Positions 58,289 through 64,000 of a stretch of DNA of 64,000 bases are shown here, piece by piece. Source of the DNA: Mycolicibacterium rufum (GTDB taxonomy: Bacteria > Actinomycetota > Actinomycetes > Mycobacteriales > Mycobacteriaceae); contig NZ_CP092427.2 in assembly GCF_022374875.2 (NCBI RefSeq), positions 3,534,001-3,598,000 of the forward strand, read 5' to 3'. Under the pieces are notes generated by a model that was not told the DNA's origin, searched no databases, and saw only the letters and a list, made by a program, of their open reading frames with translations. Both the position numbers and the translations under genes were made by a program. Positions within the stretch are counted from its first letter, which is position 1, and every line of letters starts with the position of its first letter.

Positions 58289-58410
58289 AGCGCCAGCATA
58301 GAGCGCCGTCGAGTGACAAATCGCGACAGATCGTACAAATTGGCAGTTCACGACAGGTGGCTAGAACTGCAATCTTTTCTGGATTCGACCGACTTCTCTG
58401 CGTTGCGGTC

Positions 58411-58441
58411 TTGCGCCAGTCCGCTCTGCCGTGTGTATAGT
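58411..58441 (+). promoter_or_regulatory. Promoter of the 6C-like RNA
   Basis: TATAGT (58436-58441) is a near-consensus -10; TTGCGC (58411-58416) may serve as a -35 at a rather long 19 bp. Transcription would start about 58448, giving an RNA of about 97 nt to the T-run at 58540-58544, which agrees with known 6C RNAs. Confidence 0.6.
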
Positions 58442-58447
58442 GGGCAT

Positions 58448-58544
58448 CACTCGGCTTATGCCGGGTGTGCATCAGCCCGACCCCCCGGGGCTGATACACG
58501 ACGACCTCCGCCTCCTCCCCCCCTGGCGGGGGTCGTCCCTTTTT
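58448..58544 (+). ncRNA. 6C (B11) small RNA
   Basis: Three stems are visible. The first is CACTCGGC/GCCGGGTG (58448-58467). The second is ATCAGCCC/GGGCTGAT (58471-58478, 58488-58495), whose loop holds six C. The third is a 13 bp stem (58500-58512, 58525-58537, one G-U) with a second C-run in its loop, followed by CCTTTTT. Two hairpins with runs of at least six C are the defining feature of the 6C family. The place, between the Rv3661-like and ssd genes and divergent from the former, matches B11 of M. tuberculosis. 6C regulates targets through C-rich loops pairing with G-rich mRNA. Confidence 0.85.
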
Positions 58545-58704
58545 CAGGGTCATTCGTAAAGCGGATAGGTCCGCTTCTCTCAGATGGTTGCGGAACGCCG
58601 TTTTCGGCGAAGTCGACCCGATTCCTTGTGGATAACTCCGCGACGATCCACAGATCGTTCGGCAGCCCTTTTCCACGGGTCGCACCGCGCTGAGGCTGAG
58701 AGGC

Positions 58705-59799
58705 ATGACGAGCCCCGCCGCCATCCTGATCGTCGTCGAGGACGCCACGCTGACGATGACGGTCGATCGAGTGCTGGCCGCCGCGGGACTTCAGGTGGTC
58801 CGCGCCGCCGAACCGCCCAACCGGAGTGCGTGGACGGGTGCCGCCGCGGTGCTGCTCGACGCGGCCGCGGCCCGTCGCTGCGCGGCGCAGGGCCTGCCGC
58901 GCCGCGCCCGTGTGCTGCTGGTCAGCGGTTCTGCGCCGGACCCGGCTGCGTGGGAGGCCGCGGTGACGGTCGGCGCGCAGCGCGTGCTGACGATCCCTGC
59001 CCAGGAGGCGGACCTGATGGCCGTGCTGGCCGAGGCCGCCGAGGACTCCCGTGACGGCGGCGCCCGCGGCGCGGTGGTGGCCGTGATGTCCGGGCGCGGC
59101 GGTGGCGGCGCATCGGTGTTCGCGGTCGCGCTCGCGCGGTCGGCAGCGGAGTGTCTGCTCGTCGACGGCGACCCCTGGGGCGGCGGGCTCGACCTGGTGC
59201 TGGGCAGCGAGACCGAGCAGGGTTTGCGCTGGCCCGATCTCACGGTGGCGGGAGGGCGGCTGACCTATCCGGCGCTGCGCGACGCGCTGCCGCGGCGGCA
59301 CGGTGTCAGCGTGCTGTCCGGAAGCCGGGTGCTGTCCGGGGAGCGCCCGTGCGACGACGTCGACCCTCTGCCCCTCGGCGCGGTCATCGACGCCGGCAGC
59401 CGGGGCGGTGTCACCGTGGTCTGCGATGTCGCCCGGCGACCTTCGCCGGCCTCCGACACGGCGCTCGCCGCGGCGGATCTGGTGGTGTTGATCACACCCG
59501 CCGACGTCCGGTCATGCGCCGCCGCGGCGGCGACCGGTCAATGGGCGGCCAGGAGCAACCCCAACACCGGCGTCGTGGTCCGCGGGCCGGCCCCCGGCGG
59601 GCTGCGTCCCATCGATGTCGTGCGGATCGTCGGGCTGCCGCTGCTGGCGGCGATGCGGCCGCAGCCGCGCGTCGACGCGCAGCTCGAGCGGGGTGGACTG
59701 CGCCTGCCCCCACGCTCACCGCTCGCGGCGGCGGCGCGAGAGGTGCTGGCCGTGCTGCAGAACAAACCCGCAGGCATCGGCGCCGAGGCGGCGGCGTGA
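58705..59799 (+). CDS. ssd: Septum-site/CpaE-like protein Ssd, first gene of the tad locus
   Basis: A 364-residue MinD/CpaE-like protein. Its N-terminal 100 residues resemble a degenerate receiver domain, followed by a P-loop ATPase-like fold with a deviant Walker A VMSGRGGGGASVFAVALA (about 117-134, Lys missing) and LLVDGDPWGGGLDLVLG (about 151-167). CpaE proteins place Tad pilus machinery; in M. tuberculosis Rv3660c is called Ssd for its effect on septation. The lack of the P-loop lysine suggests it does not hydrolyse ATP normally. Its stop overlaps the tadA start (GTGA). Confidence 0.85.
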   Translation: MTSPAAILIVVEDATLTMTVDRVLAAAGLQVVRAAEPPNRSAWTGAAAVLLDAAAARRCAAQGLPRRARVLLVSGSAPDPAAWEAAVTVGAQRVLTIPAQEADLMAVLAEAAEDSRDGGARGAVVAVMSGRGGGGASVFAVALARSAAECLLVDGDPWGGGLDLVLGSETEQGLRWPDLTVAGGRLTYPALRDALPRRHGVSVLSGSRVLSGERPCDDVDPLPLGAVIDAGSRGGVTVVCDVARRPSPASDTALAAADLVVLITPADVRSCAAAAATGQWAARSNPNTGVVVRGPAPGGLRPIDVVRIVGLPLLAAMRPQPRVDAQLERGGLRLPPRSPLAAAAREVLAVLQNKPAGIGAEAAA

Positions 59800-60974
59800 A
59801 CGCCCCACTGCTGGACCGGGTCCGGGAGCGGCTGGCCGCCGACGGCGCGCCGCTGCGGCCGGCCGCCGTCGCCGCGGCGATCCGCGCCGAATCGGGCGGG
59901 GTGCTCGGCGACACCGAGGTGCTGACCACCTTGCGCGAGCTGCAGACCGAGCTGGTGGGCGCAGGCATCCTCGAACCGTTGCTGTGCGCGCCGGGCACCA
60001 CCGATGTGCTCGTCACCGCGCCCGACGCCGTATGGGTAGACGACGGAACCGGTTTGCGACGCACCCCGATCTCGTTCGCTGACGAGGCGGCGGTGCGGCG
60101 CCTGGCGCAGCGCCTGGCGCTGGCCGCGGGGCGCCGCCTCGACGATGCGCAGCCCTGGGTGGACGGTCACCTCAGCGGCCTGGGCCTCGCGGCGCCCGGC
60201 GCGCCACTGAGTGTGCGCCTGCACGCCGTGCTGCCCCCGGTCGCCGCGGCCGGCACCTGCCTGTCGCTGCGCGTGCTGCGGCCCGCGACGCAGGACCTGG
60301 ACTCGCTGGTGGCGTCGGGGGCGATCGCGGCCGACGCGGGGGAGCTGCTGCGCGGTGTCATCGCGGCCCGGCTGGCGTTTCTCGTCTCGGGGGGCACGGG
60401 GGCAGGGAAGACGACTCTGCTCGCTGCGCTGCTCGGCGCCGTCGCGCCCGCGGAGCGGATCGTGTGTGTCGAGGACGCCGCCGAACTGGCGCCGCGACAC
60501 CCGCACGTGGTCAAGCTGGTCGCCCGCTGCGCGAACGTCGAGGGGGTCGGTGAGGTCACGGTTCGCGACCTGGTTCGGCAGGCACTGCGCATGAGGCCCG
60601 ACCGGATGGTCGTCGGGGAGGTGCGGGGAGCCGAGGTCGTCGACCTGCTCACGGCGCTCAACACGGGCCACGACGGCGGTGCCGGCACCGTGCACGCGAA
60701 CAATCCGGCCGAGGTGCCCGCACGCTTCGAGGCGCTCGCCGCCCTCGGCGGTCTGGAACGCACCGCCCTGCACAGCCAACTCGGCGCCGCGATCCAGGTC
60801 GTGCTGCACGTGTGCCGTGACCGCTCCGGCAGGCGGCGGCTCAGCGAGATCGGGCTGCTCCGGCGCGGCGACGACGGCCGCGTGGAGGTGCTGCCGTGCT
60901 GGCACATCGATGGCGGCGCCGGTCGGTGGGCCGAGGATCTGCGCCGGCTCATCGAGGTCCGGAGCGCGTCGTGA
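59796..60974 (+). CDS. tadA: Tad pilus assembly ATPase (TadA/CpaF)
   Basis: A 392-residue type II/IV secretion ATPase: a helical N-terminal domain, Walker A VSGGTGAGKTTLLAALL (Lys205), Asp box CVEDAAEL, and Walker B with VVGEVRGAEVVDLLTALNTGHDGGAGTVHANNPAE (about 270-305, quoted in part order). It powers assembly of Flp-type pili or a related secretion structure. GTG start overlapping ssd; TGA overlapping the tadB start. Position of Rv3659c. Confidence 0.92.
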   Translation: MNAPLLDRVRERLAADGAPLRPAAVAAAIRAESGGVLGDTEVLTTLRELQTELVGAGILEPLLCAPGTTDVLVTAPDAVWVDDGTGLRRTPISFADEAAVRRLAQRLALAAGRRLDDAQPWVDGHLSGLGLAAPGAPLSVRLHAVLPPVAAAGTCLSLRVLRPATQDLDSLVASGAIAADAGELLRGVIAARLAFLVSGGTGAGKTTLLAALLGAVAPAERIVCVEDAAELAPRHPHVVKLVARCANVEGVGEVTVRDLVRQALRMRPDRMVVGEVRGAEVVDLLTALNTGHDGGAGTVHANNPAEVPARFEALAALGGLERTALHSQLGAAIQVVLHVCRDRSGRRRLSEIGLLRRGDDGRVEVLPCWHIDGGAGRWAEDLRRLIEVRSAS

Positions 60975-61750
60975 CGGCGGCGCTCGCGTTGGCACTGGCG
61001 GTACTCATGGCGCCGTCCACGTCGCGCGGGCGGGCACCGGTCCTGAAGACGCCCGACCGCCGGCGTCGGCCGCCCGCCGCAGCCTGGGCCGTCCTCGCGT
61101 GTCTGGCGCTGGCGCTGGCGCTTCCGCCGAGTGCGGTCGTCGCGGCCGCCGTGATGCTCGGCGTGCTGGCGCTGCGGCGCCGGGCCCGTCGGCGCCTCCG
61201 CGCCGCCGTCGACGAAGCCGCGGCGCTGCAGGGCGCGCTCGACGTTCTGGTTTCGGAGTTGCGGGTCGGGGCCCATCCGGTCGCCGCCATCCGGGTCGCC
61301 GGCCGGGAGGGCCACGGCCGCGTCGCCCACTCGTTCGGCGCGGTGGCAGCGCGCGCGCTGCTCGGCGCCGACGTGGCGGCCGGACTGCGGGCCGAGGCGG
61401 GGCGCTCGCTCGCGCCCGCGCACTGGGAGCGGCTGGCCGTGTGCTGGCAGCTCGCACAGGATCAAGGGTTGGCGATCGCGACATTGATGCAGGCCGCGCA
61501 GCGGGACCTCTCCGAGCGCGAACGGTTCCGGTCACGCGTCGACGCCGGGATGGCCGGCGCGCGGGCCACCGGCACCGTGCTGGCCGGGCTGCCCCTGCTC
61601 GGGGTGCTCCTGGGCTGCGCCATCGGCGCCGACCCGCTGGGGTTCCTGTTCTCGGGCGGGCCCGGCGGCTGGCTGCTGTGCCTGGGGACGCTGCTCATCG
61701 GGGCCGGGCTGCTGTGGTCGGACCGCATCACCGCGCGGGTGCTGACGTGA
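60971..61750 (+). CDS. tadB: Tad pilus membrane protein (TadB-like)
   Basis: A 259-residue T2SSF-type inner-membrane platform protein. An N-terminal helix pair (about 35-65), a cytoplasmic helical segment with the conserved ELRVGAHPVAAIRVA and WQLAQDQGLAIATLMQAAQRDL, and two C-terminal helices (about 190-215 and 225-245) are visible. The GTG start overlaps the tadA TGA and its own TGA overlaps the tadC ATG. Shorter than typical TadB (about 300), as in other mycobacteria (Rv3658c). Confidence 0.86.
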   Translation: MTAALALALAVLMAPSTSRGRAPVLKTPDRRRRPPAAAWAVLACLALALALPPSAVVAAAVMLGVLALRRRARRRLRAAVDEAAALQGALDVLVSELRVGAHPVAAIRVAGREGHGRVAHSFGAVAARALLGADVAAGLRAEAGRSLAPAHWERLAVCWQLAQDQGLAIATLMQAAQRDLSERERFRSRVDAGMAGARATGTVLAGLPLLGVLLGCAIGADPLGFLFSGGPGGWLLCLGTLLIGAGLLWSDRITARVLT

Positions 61751-62319
61751 TGTGGGCAGCGGCGCTGCTCGCCGCCGCGGTGCTGGTGCTACCGCGCGCC
61801 GCGGGCGCGCGGATTCCGGGCGGCCCGCGGTCGCCCATCGACGCCGGCACACCGGCCGACTCCGATGACCCACTGGCCGTCGCGGCCACGCTCGACGTGT
61901 TCGCCGCGTGCCTGCGTGCCGGTATGGCGGTCTCGACGGCGGCCGCAGGGGTCGCCGGGTCCGCGCCCGCACCGCTCGCGGCGGTGCTGCGTCGGGCCGC
62001 CGACCTGCTGGCGCTGGGCGCCGACGCCGGCCAGGCCTGGGCGGATCCGCACGACGGTAGCGATTCGCACGTGCGGGCCGTGGTGCGGATGGCGCGCCGG
62101 TCGGCGGCCTCGGGCGCCGCGTTGGCGCAGGGCGTCGAAGACCTCGCGGCGACGCTGCGCGCCGACGCCGCCGATGCGGCCGGGGCGCGGGCCGAGCGGG
62201 CGTCCGTACTCATCGCCGGTCCGCTGGGGCTGTGCTACCTGCCGGCCTTCCTGTGCCTGGGGATCGTGCCCGTCGTGGCGGGGCTGGCCGGAGACGTCCT
62301 GTGGTCAGGGGTGTTGTGA
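61750..62319 (+). CDS. tadC: Tad pilus membrane protein (TadC-like)
   Basis: A 189-residue T2SSF-type protein. It begins with a membrane helix (MWAAALLAAAVLVLPRAAGA), has a cytoplasmic helical domain with FAACLRAGMAVSTAAAGVAG and ends in a hydrophobic helix pair (GPLGLCYLPAFLCLGIVPVV). It shares one base with the tadB stop (TGATG). The flp gene follows after 21 bp with its own AGGAGGA site. Position of Rv3657c. Confidence 0.83.
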   Translation: MWAAALLAAAVLVLPRAAGARIPGGPRSPIDAGTPADSDDPLAVAATLDVFAACLRAGMAVSTAAAGVAGSAPAPLAAVLRRAADLLALGADAGQAWADPHDGSDSHVRAVVRMARRSAASGAALAQGVEDLAATLRADAADAAGARAERASVLIAGPLGLCYLPAFLCLGIVPVVAGLAGDVLWSGVL

Positions 62320-62340
62320 CAACCATCGAGGAGGAAACAC

Positions 62341-62544
62341 ATGGTCAGACAACGGATGGCAGTTCTGCGGGCCCGCGTGCTCGGGCTCGCGGTCGACGAG
62401 GACGGCATGTCGACCGTCGAGTACGCGATCGGCACGATCGCCGCCGCGGCGTTCGGCGCCATCCTCTACACCGTGGTCACCGGCGACTCGATCGTCGGCG
62501 CGCTGACGAACATCATCAGCCGGGCGCTCACCACCAACATCTAG
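62341..62544 (+). CDS. Flp-type pilin (DUF4244)
   Basis: A 67-residue prepilin. A basic leader ends in DEDG (Gly22), then MSTVEYAIGTIAAAAFGAIL with Glu five residues after the cleavage point, the hallmark of Flp pilins, and a hydrophobic helix. It follows tadC by 21 bp, with GAGGAGGA just upstream, the best ribosome-binding site in the operon, as expected for the major structural subunit. Position of Rv3656c. The prepilin peptidase is not in the window. Confidence 0.88.
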   Translation: MVRQRMAVLRARVLGLAVDEDGMSTVEYAIGTIAAAAFGAILYTVVTGDSIVGALTNIISRALTTNI

Positions 62545-62870
62545 ATGGCTCGGCCGGTTTCGCCACCGTCGAGGCGGCGTTGGCGATCGGGTCGCTGGTG
62601 GCGATGGTGGTCCTCTGCCTGGCCGGGCTCACGGCGGTCACTCTGCAGGTGCGCTGCGTCGACGCGGCCAGGGAGGCCGCGCGGCTGGCCGCCCGCGGAG
62701 ACGATGCGGTGGCCGCCGACACCGCGCGGCGGGTCGCACCGGCCGGCGCGGGGGTGCAGCTGCGCCGCGACGGCGGCTACGTGGTCGCGACCGTCACGGC
62801 GCGTTCGGCGCTGCTGCCGGGCATCGAGATCGCCGCGCACGGGGTGTCGGCCGTCGAACCCACGGGCTGA
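62544..62870 (+). CDS. TadE-like pseudopilin; start codon unclear, possible frameshift
   Basis: The frame encodes DGSAGFATVEAALAIGSLVA and onward, the prepilin-like N-terminus of TadE (Gly, Phe, Glu+5) and a helix, then VRCVDAAREAARLAARGD typical of Rv3655c. No ATG, GTG or TTG precedes the conserved Gly in this frame after the flp stop. The ATG at 62545 (TAGATGG) is out of frame by +1. TTG 62580 would remove the processing motif. So the gene either starts at a non-standard codon, uses a frameshift, or has lost bases near 62545. Coordinates here give the frame from the flp stop. About 108 residues. Confidence 0.6.
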   Translation, partial: DGSAGFATVEAALAIGSLVAMVVLCLAGLTAVTLQVRCVDAAREAARLAARGDDAVAADTARRVAPAGAGVQLRRDGGYVVATVTARSALLPGIEIAAHGVSAVEPTG

Positions 62871-62889
62871 CGAACGCGGCGCGGCGACG

Positions 62890-63213
62890 GTGCTCGCCGC
62901 GCTGATGCTGCTCGCGCTGGGCGTGGTGACGGCGGGGGGCGCGCTGGTCGGATCGGCCGTGGTGGCCCGGCACCGGGCAGCGGCGGCCGCCGACCTGGCC
63001 GCGCTGGCCGCTGCGGCGCAGCTGCCCGCGGGGCCGCAGGCCGCGTGCTCGGCCGCCGAGTCGGTCGCCCGGTCGATGGCCTCTAGGGTGGCACGGTGCG
63101 ATGTCGACGGACTGGACGTCGTTGTGATCGCCGAGGCGACGCCCGGCGTCGGGGCGCGATGGGTGGGACCGGCGACGGCGTCCGCGCGGGCAGGGCCGGT
63201 GGACTCCGGATGA
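62890..63213 (+). CDS. TadE/TadG-like small protein (Rv3654c-like)
   Basis: A 107-residue protein from GTG 62890. The frame upstream already shows the conserved ADERGAATVLAALMLLALGVVT, but no start codon exists before GTG within it, as for the preceding gene. A membrane helix (about 1-28) is followed by AVVARHRAAAAADLAALAAAAQLP, typical of pilus-associated TadE/TadG-like proteins, and a Cys-containing C-terminal part. It overlaps nothing and is the last gene of the tad locus. Function: a minor pseudopilin or assembly factor. Confidence 0.65.
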   Translation: MLAALMLLALGVVTAGGALVGSAVVARHRAAAAADLAALAAAAQLPAGPQAACSAAESVARSMASRVARCDVDGLDVVVIAEATPGVGARWVGPATASARAGPVDSG

Positions 63214-63265
63214 CAGCCGCCTCCGAGCGGGTTTACGGCGTCGTAAGGCGGGATACGCACACCTC

Positions 63266-64000
63266 ATGACCGGCGGCGAACTCCTCGCTGGCCGCTACGA
63301 GATGCGCGGCCTGCTCGGCCGTGGCGGCATGGCCGAGGTCCATGACGGCTGGGACAGCAGGCTGTGCCGGCCGGTGGCCATCAAGGTGCTGCACCCTGCG
63401 TTCACCACCGACCCCGACCTCCGTCGACGCTTCGAGGTGGAGGCGCGCGCCGCCGCTGCGCTGGCGCACCCGAACGTCGTCGCGGTGCACGACTTCGGTG
63501 AGCACGAGGGATCGCCGTTCATCATCATGGAGCGCCTGCCCGGCCGCACGCTGCACGATGTGATGGGCGCAGGGCCGATGTCCCCGCACCAGGTGCGCGC
63601 CGCCCTCGACGACGTGCTCGCCGGGCTGAGCGCCGCCCACGCCGCCGGCGTGCTGCACCGCGACATCAAGCCCGGCAACATCCTGCTCTCCGCCAGTGGC
63701 GACCGGATGAAGGTCGCCGACTTCGGCATCGCCAAGACGGGCGGAGCCGCCGAGACCAAGACCGGCCAGATCATCGGCACCATGTGCTACATGAGCCCCG
63801 AACGGGTGATGGGCGCGCCCGCGTCGGTCGCCGACGACCTCTACGCGGTGGCCGTCATCGGCTACGAGGCGCTTCTCGGCCAGCGTGCGTTCCCGCACGA
63901 TCATCCGGTCGCCCTCGCGCGCGCCATCATCGACACCCCGCCGCCCCCGCTGAGCGTGCGTCGCACCGACGTCGACCCCGCGCTCGCCGGCGTCATCGAC
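63266..64000 (+). CDS. Ser/Thr protein kinase, PknB-like, truncated by window end
   Basis: The first 245 residues of a Hanks-type kinase: LLGRGGMAEVHDGWD glycine loop (about 15-29), VAIKVL (Lys about 42), HRDIKPGNILL catalytic loop (about 132-142), DFGIAK (about 152-157) and MSPERVMG. All catalytic residues are present. Sensor domains, if any, lie beyond the edge. A small palindrome TTACG-gcgt-CGTAA (63233-63246) lies 20 bp upstream and might be an operator. It is not the gene expected here from M. tuberculosis order. Confidence 0.88.
   Translation, partial: MTGGELLAGRYEMRGLLGRGGMAEVHDGWDSRLCRPVAIKVLHPAFTTDPDLRRRFEVEARAAAALAHPNVVAVHDFGEHEGSPFIIMERLPGRTLHDVMGAGPMSPHQVRAALDDVLAGLSAAHAAGVLHRDIKPGNILLSASGDRMKVADFGIAKTGGAAETKTGQIIGTMCYMSPERVMGAPASVADDLYAVAVIGYEALLGQRAFPHDHPVALARAIIDTPPPPLSVRRTDVDPALAGVID

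Noticed and set aside
58248..58748. A 166-codon minus-strand frame over the 6C-like RNA
   Set aside because: It overlaps the phosphatase 5' end and the RNA hairpins; no motif. The HxC-type pattern near CRDLSLDGALCWRCDL looked interesting, but the frame is the reverse complement of the ncRNA and promoter.

Overview
The window is chromosomal DNA from a mycobacterium, most likely a rapidly growing one (Mycolicibacterium type). This rests on the very high G+C content, frequent GTG starts with 1-4 base stop/start overlaps, and a run of genus-typical genes: egtE, embR-like, ponA2, whiB4, crp, marP, ephE, acs, ssd and a tad pilus locus, plus F420- and mycofactocin-linked enzymes. From about 28 kb to 63 kb the order follows the M. 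tuberculosis block Rv3695-Rv3654c in inverted orientation. No insertion sequence, prophage, integrase or CRISPR array was seen.

Layout. 1-2.0 kb: the 3' part of egtE (ergothioneine) and an SDF-family carboxylate/amino-acid symporter. 2.1-11.6 kb: an alcohol-oxidation island with a methanol dehydrogenase-type type III ADH (Mno), a MoxR ATPase with a histidine-rich tail, a VWA protein, a second type III ADH, a sensor kinase/response regulator pair, the mycofactocin methyltransferase MftM and an MftD-like flavoenzyme. 11.6-19 kb: lipoprotein, glutamate-cysteine ligase-like enzyme, EmbR-like regulator and a giant kinase/cyclase-like/ATPase/TPR protein. 19-28 kb: methyltransferase, glpK, prfC, aldo/keto reductase, two PadR regulators, carotenoid oxygenase, AraC regulator, DUF1772 protein. 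28-35.4 kb: the RDD/SpoIIM/DUF58/MoxR/DUF4350/DUF4129 envelope cluster. 35.4-38.2 kb: F420 enzyme, TetR/VOC pair and tRNA-Pro(CGG). 38-57 kb: cds1, ponA2, whiB4, twin ArsA ATPases, crp, nth, thioredoxin-like, NUDIX, marP, ephE, a secreted protease and acs. 57-63.2 kb: two small RNAs (Ms1-like and 6C-like) flanking a HAD phosphatase, then ssd and a tad pilus operon. The window ends inside a Ser/Thr kinase gene.

How the genes work together. The 2.1-11.6 kb island is the most distinctive part. It pairs mycofactocin-type alcohol dehydrogenases with a putative MoxR/VWA metal-loading pair, a two-component system and two enzymes of mycofactocin metabolism. This looks like a self-contained module for oxidising methanol or diols. 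CRP is encoded here, and sites matching its consensus lie 4 bp upstream of acs and inside the Ms1-like RNA promoter. That suggests cAMP/CRP control of both acetate activation and an RNA polymerase-binding small RNA.

Limits. Names come from motif reading and remembered family sequences; no search was run. Starts are uncertain for the second ADH, the RDD and DUF1772 proteins, the tadE- and tadG-like genes and a few GTG/TTG genes. Promoters, operators and RNA ends are inferred from sequence.
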